From Sphaerosporella brunnea (Eukaryota; Ascomycota; Pezizomycetes; Pezizales; Pyronemataceae): DNA of 64,000 bases. Positions 57,021 to 64,000 of the stretch are shown piece after piece. Within the stretch, counting starts at the first letter, position 1; each line of letters opens with the position of its first letter. The position numbers and the translations under genes are program-made. A model generated the notes under the pieces. The model saw only the letters and a program-made list of their open reading frames with translations, was not told where the DNA came from and ran no database searches. The stretch spans positions 25,448 through 89,447 of the forward strand of contig VXIS01000197.1 of assembly GCA_008704415.1 (NCBI GenBank). The letters are read 5' to 3'.

Positions 57021-57083
57021 TACTGCCCAGTATCAATGGCACCACCAGCCATACTGCCCAGAGTCAATGGCACAACACCAGCC
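57021..57083 (+). repeat. Tandem 31-33 bp repeat in a promoter
   Basis: ATACTGCCCAGTATCAATGG plus CACCACCAGCC is followed at once by a near copy (ATACTGCCCAGAGTCAATGG plus CACAACACCAGCC). It lies about 210-270 bp upstream of the gene at 57291 and could carry a doubled factor-binding site. Confidence 0.6.
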
Positions 57084-57118
57084 CACACCACCTTGAATGG
57101 CCAACTTACTTCGAGGAC

Positions 57119-57125
57119 TATATAA
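57119..57125 (+). promoter_or_regulatory. TATA box of the Ser/Pro-rich gene
   Basis: TATATAA about 170 bp ahead of the start at 57291, between the tandem promoter repeat and the leader. Confidence 0.5.
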
Positions 57126-57290
57126 CCCCTCGCCTTTGAATCCTTTCACGCAACCATCCTCCTCCAAGTCCACTTCCAATTCCGCGAAAAGAACAACAAC
57201 CAACAATTTTCGCATCCCCGTATGTAATAATCACTGCACTGCCAATCTGTATTCACCGCATCAAGTACTAATTGGGCCGCTAGAACCACC

Positions 57291-58106
57291 ATGCCAGCTG
57301 TAACGAAAACACTGGCGTCAAATCGCCCTGCTCGCCGAGCTCGCGCTGCAGCCTTGGTCAAGATCAGCAACATGGTTGCTGAACACAAGCTGTGGACCTG
57401 CACCGCCAACCCCCGCCGTCGCCGCAAGCATGTGGCCAAAAAACCGGCCAAGAGGCCGGCGAACGCTGCGCCCTCTCCCTCAAGCCCGCAGTCGCCTCCC
57501 GACTCAGAGGCCGCCACGCCTTACGCCTCGCAATTCTCTACCCCGGATGGTTGGCGCCACGAAGATCCCATGGGGATGGGGTATTTCAACTTCTCCCCGA
57601 TGGTCACGCCACCTCGTTCTCCAACCTCCCCAGAGGCCGCCACGCCAGACGACTCCCTGCTGGATATTCCCTCCCCCCCAGCTAATTGGCGCCACGACGA
57701 AACGATACAGTCCCCGGAGATGGGGGATTTGGACTTCTCCCCCATCGCGTCGTCTTTGGCTTCCTCCCCCAACAATTCGGCCATCGGCTCCTCGCCGATG
57801 GAGTTCGATTTCGACACCCCCTCTGTCGCGTCGTCTTTGGCTTCCTCCCCCAACAATTCGGCCATCGGCTCCTCGCCGATGGAGTTCGATTTCGACACCC
57901 CCTCTGTCGCGTCGTCCCCAGCTTCGCCTCGCCCTGCTCCGCCCCCGGAACCCCGCACCCCTTCCCCTCGCCGCTTCTCGCACGTGGATTTCCAGATCAC
58001 CTGGAGCCCTACCCACTTATTGCTCCCTGATGAGAGTTCAGACGAGGACGACCTCGGCTGGATGCCGCCTTCGCCTTCGCCCATGCGCAGGGTCATGAGG
58101 GGCTAG
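57291..58106 (+). CDS. Ser/Pro-rich lineage-specific protein, 271 residues
   Basis: This is a single-exon gene. The N-terminus is very basic (RPARRARAAALVKISNM, then NPRRRRKHVAKKPAKRPA), compatible with nuclear targeting or DNA contact. The remainder is Ser/Pro-rich with repeated short motifs (SPMEFDFDTPS, MGYFNFSPM, MGDLDFSPI) that share an aromatic/acidic-plus-SP pattern and many S/T-P sites for proline-directed kinases. A 27-residue unit is duplicated exactly (81 bp, 57747-57827 and 57828-57908). The C-terminus carries an acidic patch (DESSDEDDLGW). The start context is good (CCACCATGCC). A copy of its promoter and first 37 codons lies at 59469-59728. It could be a small transcriptional co-activator-like protein, but that is inference from composition only. 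Confidence 0.7.
   Translation: MPAVTKTLASNRPARRARAAALVKISNMVAEHKLWTCTANPRRRRKHVAKKPAKRPANAAPSPSSPQSPPDSEAATPYASQFSTPDGWRHEDPMGMGYFNFSPMVTPPRSPTSPEAATPDDSLLDIPSPPANWRHDETIQSPEMGDLDFSPIASSLASSPNNSAIGSSPMEFDFDTPSVASSLASSPNNSAIGSSPMEFDFDTPSVASSPASPRPAPPPEPRTPSPRRFSHVDFQITWSPTHLLLPDESSDEDDLGWMPPSPSPMRRVMRG
57747..57908 (+). repeat. Exact 81-bp tandem duplication inside the Ser/Pro-rich gene
   Basis: Two identical 81-bp units encode SSPNNSAIGSSPMEFDFDTP with flanking residues. Lack of divergence implies a recent event. Confidence 0.9.
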
Positions 58107-58378
58107 TTTTTTTGTTGGGTTTGAGTGTGTATGGGTGGGTTGGGGTTGGTTTTTTTTTTTTTTGTTCTTTTTTCAATGATAAGTTTTTTTTTACTGGTAT
58201 CTTTCGGAATGAGCATCCCATCGTGATCCATGTGATGTCGTTGTTATGAACGTTTAGTGGCCGAGCGACGAGTAAAGGCACATAGCCTCTTTGCGGTTGA
58301 TGTTCTACGGTAGAATCACTGGGTTCTGTTGATACAGGACGGCACCTGAGCACCTTGATTCCCGACCGAGACGGTTAA

Positions 58379-58555
58379 AGTCCCTTGATAGTGGATATCA
58401 GTAGATAGCGGATGATGAGATACGATGAAAGACATGCCTAAAGCGGTAATTTCGTGTGTCGAGTGATGACCAGTGAGCGGCTGGGCGCGCTTTAGACATA
58501 TCTCTTATCTTATCTCATCATCCACTATCCACTTCATATCCACTATCAAGTGACT
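58379..58555. mobile_element. 177-bp MITE with about 60-bp inverted ends
   Basis: The left end AGTCCCTTGATAGTGGATAT is mirrored by AGTCACTTGATAGTGGATAT read inward from the right end. Inner blocks GGATGATGAGATA and TCTAAAGCG also match in inverted order, so nearly the whole element is two arms around a short centre. It could form a long hairpin. Confidence 0.75.
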
Positions 58556-59468
58556 CGTGTTCTATAGAAACACATCGACCGTACCCGCTGCAGGCCAGCC
58601 GAGGATGGAAGGCCCAAAACGCCGCGGTGATATATCTCTCTCAAACCAACTTGCCAAGCTATATAACTCGAAGACTCGCGGTCACGGTCGCTGTGTAAAC
58701 AACGCGTTCGAGTAACCGTACATATGGACGATTCGGGGCGGGGATTATCTAATCATCTTCTCCAATAGGACCCCAAACTCAGAGCGATTATCAAGCCCCA
58801 CCAAACCTCTCTGCATCGAACTCTCACAACGACGGACCGGCCTCGCCTACCTACCCGGCTTCTTGATCGCCATCACACACATCCCACACCTGCCAGCGCG
58901 CAATACATCAAACAAAGTCCGCATTGGCCAACCGTCAAACATGAAGCGCACAATCCTAAGAATCCGACACGCGGAAGACAGCCCCAGACACGAGGCTGCT
59001 TTACGCCTCTGTCACGCGCGTAGGACTTGTGGGTGATCCGTGCGGCACCGACTCTGGAGTTGGCAACAACCGCAGAACCGGTCATGATGCCAGTGGTGGC
59101 GATACCCAACAGCGCGCGGGAACGAGCATCCCCGACCGAACAGACTTGTGCTCTCTTTCGATCACCTCGCTATACACTGCTTGTTGATGCTGCGACAGAT
59201 TCCTCAATCCTGCCAACGTCGCAGTGCAAGGACCGTTCTTTTGGCCTATAGCTAATGGACGTTTTGTCCCTTGCACCAACGAGATTGAGATTGTTGGAAT
59301 GGGAAATGGTCGGATGCGTCGGATCGGATATACTCCGGACAGACAGGCCAGACGGATGTCAGATCGCAGAACTGGAGTTTCCTTATACAAGACGCAGCAA
59401 CTAGAGACTACTGAGGCGCAGGCGTCGGAATATGGTGGTTTGTCCGTTCTCTCAGGAGGAATCTCTCA
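58556..59468. other. Spacer without a recognised gene
   Basis: No gene is supported. Confidence 0.35.
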
Positions 59469-59728
59469 TTTCACGCAACCATCCTCCTCCAAGTCCATCT
59501 AACTCCCTATTTCGCGAACGTACGACATTCAACAATTGTCGCACCCCCTTAAGTAATCACAGCACCGAAGATCTGTATTCCCCGCATCAAGTGCTAATTG
59601 GGCCGCTAGAACCACCACGCCAGCTGTCGCTAAGACACTGGCGTCAAATCGCCCTGCTCGTCGAGCTCGCGCTGCGGCCTTGATCAACATCAGCAACATG
59701 GTTGCTGAACACAAGCTGTGGACCTGCA
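59469..59728 (+). pseudogene. Promoter and 5' end copy of the 57291 gene, cut by an LTR
   Basis: This segment is about 90 percent identical by eye to 57144-57402: the leader and the first 37 codons of the Ser/Pro-rich gene. The start codon is ACG (59617-59619) instead of ATG, so it cannot initiate as the parent does. The similarity ends exactly where the LTR begins at 59729, so a retroelement has split a former full or partial paralog. Confidence 0.8.
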
Positions 59729-59860
59729 TGTCGCGAGGGATAGGGGTTGGTTTGTAGGGGAAAGGTTGATTGATCCTAAGCGACGCCAGCGGGGAACAGG
59801 TCTATCTAGGTTCCCTCACTAGTCGTCACTCGTACCTATGTACCTATGTATATCCCTACA
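59729..59860 (-). mobile_element. 132-bp LTR (3' LTR) of a Ty3/Gypsy element
   Basis: It runs TGTCGCGAGGG to ATCCCTACA on the plus strand (TGT...ACA ends). On the minus strand it directly follows a purine tract, GGGGAGGTGA (59861-59870), which would prime plus-strand synthesis. It therefore is the 3' LTR of the integrase-bearing element next to it. Confidence 0.75.
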
Positions 59861-59913
59861 TCACCTCCCCGATGACAAAAAAGAAATCCCCTATCTCCAT
59901 CCTCTCAGTCCTC

Positions 59914-61881
59914 CTAGTCTTTTTCCTCCTTCCAATCATCTGCCTCGAAAACTGTGATATCCACTGCTCCGTCTTCTACCTCTATTACCCATGCTTGCCT
60001 TTTCCGTCGTTTGCGCCGGGGCCGTGTTTTTGCCTTCTCGGCTGCCAGCACACGCTGCAACTCCTCATCCGCAGCCTGAAATTCCTGCAGTATCTCCGTT
60101 CCACCGCCAGTAAACATCTCTGCTGGCTCCCAAGTCAACTCCTCATCGTTTTCCCATTTTACCTCGTACTCGATCCGTCCACCCTCATCCGGGTTTCGGC
60201 GCCATGAGCGAATTTCCTCAACTCCATACTCTGCCTCAGGCTGTGCTTTTGCATGGGCTCGTGTGACGCGCAGTGCAGGAGCTGGTGCCTGCGGTCGTGA
60301 GTGATCAATGGTCGAGGGCTTGAGTGAAGCCACATTCTGAGTGCGTGCTATCTTCCAGTTCTTGAGCAATAGAACTTCAAACGCATTTTCACCGTGCTGC
60401 TTTCCAAGCTCAAATTCTCCGATATACTTCTGGTGTAGTACTTTACGGTGGTTATCGGTGTCGGTGGCATACGTGATTGGTAGGTTCTTTGCGGACAACA
60501 GAACTTTATCTCCTTGCTGAAAGGTATGTGGTTGTCGATGCTTGTTGGCTTCTGCTACTTGCTGTTCCTGCGCGTGCTGAAGATTTTGTCGTAGTCGACT
60601 AAGCGTGTTCACCATTTCTGCTGCGAATGTACGGCCATCTGCTGGCAAATTCACCTGTCCGGGCCGACTCCTCAGACCTTCTCTACGGCTCCGTTCTTTT
60701 CCAACACTTGCAAGAGCATCAAGTGGCATGCGAGGGATGTAACCGAGATCAGCTTCAAATGGAGACATTTCGATCGACTTCTGCCGTGTTGCGTTGTATG
60801 CGAATTCTGCGAGAGCGAGCAGTTGATCCCATTCATCCTGGCGTTCGCCTGCATATGACCTGAGATATCGCTCAACAATCGAGTTTGCCTTTTCAGCCTG
60901 CCCATCAGTCTGAGGGTGAAATGCTGTTGACATACGGAGCTTGGTATCGAATTCACTCATCAGGGTCTCCCAGAATGTTGATGTGAATCGTATGTCGCGA
61001 TCGGAGACAATCGCATCCGGGAGTCCATGGTATCGCACGTAGTGGTCCCGGAAAATCTCAGCAAACTTTACAGCTGTCAGGTCCTTCTCCGTGGTCGCAA
61101 TCCAGTGTGTACGCTTTGTCAAAGCATCGATAATAGTGATGATGGTGTCATTTCCATCCTTCGTCACCGGTAACTTTGTAATAAAATCGATATTAATTCT
61201 CCGCCATCTCTCGTCCGGGATATCCAAGGGCTGTAGGAGTCCGTACGGCTTCTGATTTGATGACTTGGTGCGTGCACATGTTGCACAGCCTTGCACATAA
61301 CGCTTCACTTCCTGATACATTCGCGGCCAAAAGAACCTTCGTGCAATTGTTTCGTACGTTCTGCTAAGCCCAAAGTGGCCTCCAACTGCCGCATCATGTG
61401 CCTCTCGAAGAATGCGATACTTGATATCTTTTATCTGCGGGATGACCAGACAGCCAGTATGGTTGTGAATGATCATACCATCATCCAAATGGTAGTGTCG
61501 TCCACGAGAGTGCTGGCGTCGAAGGTCGGCCTTGTGCTGTCGCTCCTCTCCTGGTGACCGTTTGCCAACTGAGTTCGGTTCTGGTTGTAAATGATACAAC
61601 ACATCGCGGCAGTAGGGATCCTCCAAATATCCATGACGGATGCTCTCAAACCATTCCTTGCCGTCTTCAATAGCCAGTTGAAATAGCTCCTCATTCGCCA
61701 ATGACTTGCTCGCAGATGTCAAGCGTGGTAGTGGTGGCTCCTTGTAATCAGGACGTCTACTCAGGGCATCCTGCACGTAGTTCTTTGCTCCCGGTAAGTA
61801 TTCAACATCAAAATCATACTCCATCATATCCTCAAGAGCACGCATCTGACGTGGTGTTACACCCACCTCCCACAGTACCAT
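59914..61881 (-). CDS. Ty3/Gypsy chromovirus polyprotein, 3' half (RNase H end, integrase, chromodomain)
   Basis: This is a 655-residue uninterrupted frame. It begins in the end of RNase H (PRQMRALEDMMEYDFDVEYL, then DALSRRPDY). Integrase follows, with the HHCC zinc domain (HDAAVGGHFGLSRTYE and GCATCARTK) and the catalytic triad: INIDFITKLP, SDRDIRFTS and the Glu in DGQAEKANSIVERYL. The C-terminal region holds a chromodomain (YGVEEIRSWRRNPDEGG, then EYEVKWENDEELTWEPAEMF), which marks the chromovirus branch and probably guides insertion to marked chromatin. Gag, protease, reverse transcriptase and the 5' LTR are missing; the frame simply starts at about 61850-61881 after unrelated sequence. 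The lack of stops suggests a fairly recent copy that was truncated rather than one decaying slowly. Confidence 0.93.
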   Translation of the reverse strand: MVLWEVGVTPRQMRALEDMMEYDFDVEYLPGAKNYVQDALSRRPDYKEPPLPRLTSASKSLANEELFQLAIEDGKEWFESIRHGYLEDPYCRDVLYHLQPEPNSVGKRSPGEERQHKADLRRQHSRGRHYHLDDGMIIHNHTGCLVIPQIKDIKYRILREAHDAAVGGHFGLSRTYETIARRFFWPRMYQEVKRYVQGCATCARTKSSNQKPYGLLQPLDIPDERWRRINIDFITKLPVTKDGNDTIITIIDALTKRTHWIATTEKDLTAVKFAEIFRDHYVRYHGLPDAIVSDRDIRFTSTFWETLMSEFDTKLRMSTAFHPQTDGQAEKANSIVERYLRSYAGERQDEWDQLLALAEFAYNATRQKSIEMSPFEADLGYIPRMPLDALASVGKERSRREGLRSRPGQVNLPADGRTFAAEMVNTLSRLRQNLQHAQEQQVAEANKHRQPHTFQQGDKVLLSAKNLPITYATDTDNHRKVLHQKYIGEFELGKQHGENAFEVLLLKNWKIARTQNVASLKPSTIDHSRPQAPAPALRVTRAHAKAQPEAEYGVEEIRSWRRNPDEGGRIEYEVKWENDEELTWEPAEMFTGGGTEILQEFQAADEELQRVLAAEKAKTRPRRKRRKRQAWVIEVEDGAVDITVFEADDWKEEKD

Positions 61882-62047
61882 TTCTGGTACCCCCTTACGA
61901 GTTATGCCTACATTACCTTAAGGGTTACATAACGGTTTATTGACGGTGATGATTATCAACAGTGAGGCTGTATAATCATCTATAAGTCCACTCTATTAGG
62001 TAGTGTCCTAAGAGTTACAAGACTTACGTCATAATGGCGATGGTGAA

Positions 62048-62103
62048 GTTAGTTGCCGGTTCCCATAGAAAAATAGTTTTTTCCAGGGTACAAAATAACT
62101 CAC
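62048..62103. repeat. 56-bp direct repeat, copy 1
   Basis: Identical to 62200-62255. Its last nine bases (ATAACTCAC) also pair with GTGAGTTAT at 62178-62186. Confidence 0.85.
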
Positions 62104-62128
62104 CATTCGTGCGCATACAAATGAATAA

Positions 62129-62164
62129 TGACAACTGTGTTGGTCTAACACCTTACAGTTGTCA
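62129..62164. repeat. 10-bp inverted repeat between the direct repeats
   Basis: TGACAACTGT (62129-62138) pairs perfectly with ACAGTTGTCA (62155-62164) around a 16-base loop, nested inside the wider ATAACTCAC/GTGAGTTAT pair. Confidence 0.7.
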
Positions 62165-62199
62165 CAGGTTATTCACCGTGAGTTATATGGCAAAAAGTG

Positions 62200-62255
62200 G
62201 TTAGTTGCCGGTTCCCATAGAAAAATAGTTTTTTCCAGGGTACAAAATAACTCAC
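62200..62255. repeat. 56-bp direct repeat, copy 2
   Basis: Identical to 62048-62103, offset 152 bp. The pair with an internal hairpin may be the end of a DNA transposon, possibly that of the adjacent transposase gene. Confidence 0.85.
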
Positions 62256-63059
62256 ATCACGTTGCGCCCGACCGTTATACCGGAACGTACCCGGTGGGTA
62301 TATGAGGGGAGCACCTGTGACAAGACTTGATAAGTACCAAAGTCACTTCGGTAATTGGTCATCACGTCATAGCTACTGCGGCACTTCAATAGGGCATTCT
62401 AGGCATCAAAGCTTACGCGTTCAATCACGCCATAGCTGCAGAAGAGTGTCCGAGTTGGAGTGGGGGTTATCTATAATCCCTGGCTAGTCAAAGAAGCTCG
62501 GTACCCTTACGTGGCAATCGGGGCAATTGTTCGTCCGAGGATTGGAAATCAACTTTGAGGCTCAAAGGCGAATCCGTCAGGATATAACCCGCGAGATTTC
62601 CCTCGAGTTGAGAGACCACTAGAGTTAGCAGACATCATCGTTAGGATATTGTGAGGTTCAGCCTTAACAATATTGTCGTTTACACAATCTATATTCGTTT
62701 CGAAATCTTTATTCTATTTTCCCTTCGGTACGAATATAGAGTGCCGGACACTTAGTAGGGGTAGCGTGACAGGGGGTTAACGCCCGCAATAACCCCCCCA
62801 CGCCGACCTTTATTACACCTCACAACGAAAAAAAGAATTTAATTAAGTCCCGAGGAACGATAGAGTAGGATGCAAAGAGCAATACTTCGGGACTAGAATT
62901 CGATTTGATGGCGTGGTGGTGGAGCTATAACGGCTAGAAAGTCATGTGTTTTTGGTGGCGGAGGTTTTATTTGAAAGCGGCTCTGCGCGGCTCTGCGCAG
63001 CTCAATTAATCGGCTATACCTAATTAGGCATAGTGGGCAATGAGTGACAGTACATGAGT

Positions 63060-64000
63060 TCACACAAACACGTCCCTAGTAGCCCTCCTATGTGACTTAT
63101 ACTTGCGTTCAGCATAAGCCCGTTGCTCCTCCGTTAAACCATTGATGTATGCCATCATCCACCTCTTACTTCTTTCTGCAAATCTTCGAATAGTTGTCAA
63201 ATTTACCGAATCCATGGCCGCAAGAACTGTTTTCTCGAGTTCGGGAACGGTGTATCTGCAATTGTCCCGGGTGTATTTCTTCAAGGCGGCCCAGTAGTAC
63301 TCGATATAATTAAGCTCACAATGAAACTTGGGGTAGAAGATGACTTCGTGGCCTGCGGCGGTGATGACGTGCTCCAGCATTGATTTTTCTTCCTGAAAAT
63401 CTCGTTGCGCTTCAAGAATACGCATTGCACAGCATCGCTTTCCAGCCTCGCAGCGGTCCGCAGTTCGTGCCTCGTAGTCTTCCATTGTCTCCTGAAACAG
63501 ACGGTCATTCCAGTGCGTTGCCTTAGTCTTGTCCTTCTTCTTGCGTCCACACTGCTTTCGCAGCCCTGGTACCCAAAGTCCACGTTCTTGTAACACCCTT
63601 TTCATGCCCTTCGCTTCTCCCACTAACTCTTCTGCAATTGGTTGATCGGAATCGAACTCGGTGTCACCAGGTTGGAATACCATGTGCTGATGTTTGGTTG
63701 TACCGTCGGAAAGATAAAAATCGGTGGCTCGCATTTTCGATTGCTTCCCGCTAGAGCCAAGATTCATTTTGTAGGCATTTAGAGCGTCCGGTGCTTTACA
63801 GGCGTGGCCGCTGGAGTTGTCAAAGGCAAAAACAGCGATGTCGCCTGGAAAAGCCTTGTTAAAGATCTCAATAGCTTTTTTGGTTTGCTCAACCATCTTC
63901 TCGGCATTCCACCAACCCTCATCGCTTTTACCGCTCCCGTATTGGATTATTTCGGTGGCGTAGACTTTTTCCTGTGTCTCTTCATCCCAATAGGCAAGCC
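63060..64000 (-). CDS. DDE transposase (Tc1/mariner or IS630-like fold), partial
   Basis: The frame enters at the right edge of the window (codons start at 63998) and ends at 63060; 312 residues are visible and there are no stops. The second catalytic Asp lies in AVFAFDNSSGHACKAPDAL and the third acidic residue in KFHCELNYIEYYWAALKKY, matching the D-N-x-S-x-H and L-N-x-I-E patterns of the IS630/Tc1/mariner superfamily. The first Asp would be outside the window. A Cys/Lys-rich insert (GLRKQCGRKKKDKTK) lies between the two motifs. Proteins of this type are abundant and uncharacterised in fungal genomes. The intact frame suggests a recent copy. Confidence 0.85.
   Translation of the reverse strand, partial: LAYWDEETQEKVYATEIIQYGSGKSDEGWWNAEKMVEQTKKAIEIFNKAFPGDIAVFAFDNSSGHACKAPDALNAYKMNLGSSGKQSKMRATDFYLSDGTTKHQHMVFQPGDTEFDSDQPIAEELVGEAKGMKRVLQERGLWVPGLRKQCGRKKKDKTKATHWNDRLFQETMEDYEARTADRCEAGKRCCAMRILEAQRDFQEEKSMLEHVITAAGHEVIFYPKFHCELNYIEYYWAALKKYTRDNCRYTVPELEKTVLAAMDSVNLTTIRRFAERSKRWMMAYINGLTEEQRAYAERKYKSHRRATRDVFV

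Larger units (their letters stand above)
61882..63059. other. Repeat-rich junction between the chromovirus and the transposase
   Basis: A perfect 56-bp direct repeat and nested palindromes are described separately. A segment 62316-62771 starts TGTGACA and ends GTGACA and could be a solo LTR of another family, but no target duplication is visible. GGGGGTTA at about 62772-62779 is mirrored by TAACCCCC about ten bases on. No gene. Confidence 0.35.

Noticed and set aside
62316..62771. Possible 456-bp solo LTR with TGTGACA and GTGACA ends
   Set aside because: No target-site duplication, primer-binding site or second copy is visible in the window.

Overview
The window reads as a gene-poor, repeat-rich stretch of a filamentous fungus, most likely an ascomycete (Pezizomycotina). 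The signs are short spliceosomal introns (about 47-95 nt, GTANGT donors, CTAAC/CTGAC branch sites), a tRNA-Glu with a small nuclear-type intron, Tad-like non-LTR retroelements with an RNase H domain, a Ty3/Gypsy chromovirus integrase, and an intron-rich cytochrome P450. A Pezizomycetes (truffle or morel-like) origin would fit the low gene density and repeat load, but that is a guess.

Layout. 1-4.1 kb: decayed LINE 3' ends, all on the minus strand. 4.6-5.2 kb: a secreted PEBP-family gene, followed by a MITE with long inverted repeats. 6.6-8.2 kb: a decayed paralog of the 22.6-kb gene, and an open frame split by a 363-bp LINE insertion with an 18-bp target-site duplication. 9.3-10 kb: a two-exon gene of unknown function. 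12.8-13.4 kb: an unknown gene. 17.4-18.2 kb: a promoter plus 5'-CDS fragment copied from the 22.6-kb gene, next to small direct and tandem repeats. 19.9-21.0 kb: a two-exon protein with a PD-(D/E)XK/Uma2-like nuclease core. 22.6 kb: a small protein with an acidic tail. 25.2-27.1 kb: a complete eight-exon P450. 29.0-29.7 and 31.3-33.1 kb: two unknown genes, the second with five exons. 35.6 kb: tRNA-Glu(UUC). 37.3-39.2 kb: a three-exon tail-anchored membrane protein. 41-42 kb: a duplicated tRNA-like repeat. 45.9-49.4 kb: a 1166-residue protein with a CCCH finger, about 19 tandem Gly-Pro-Ala-Pro-Tyr repeats and an RRM-like region. 50.8 kb: a 52-residue zinc-binding protein. 52.4-53.4 kb: a two-exon basic protein. 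57.3-58.1 kb: a Ser/Pro-rich protein whose 5' end is duplicated at 59.5 kb and cut there by the LTR of a 5'-truncated Ty3/Gypsy chromovirus (59.7-61.9 kb). 63.1-64 kb: a DDE transposase running off the window.

There is no sign of an operon-like pathway; the genes appear to be independent units. The recurring theme is genome turnover. Two unrelated small genes each have a nearby copy of only their promoter and N-terminus, and retroelements have inserted into open frames. Multi-exon models were assembled by hand from splice signals and frame continuity; all final models are divisible by three and free of internal stops, but none is backed by transcript data.
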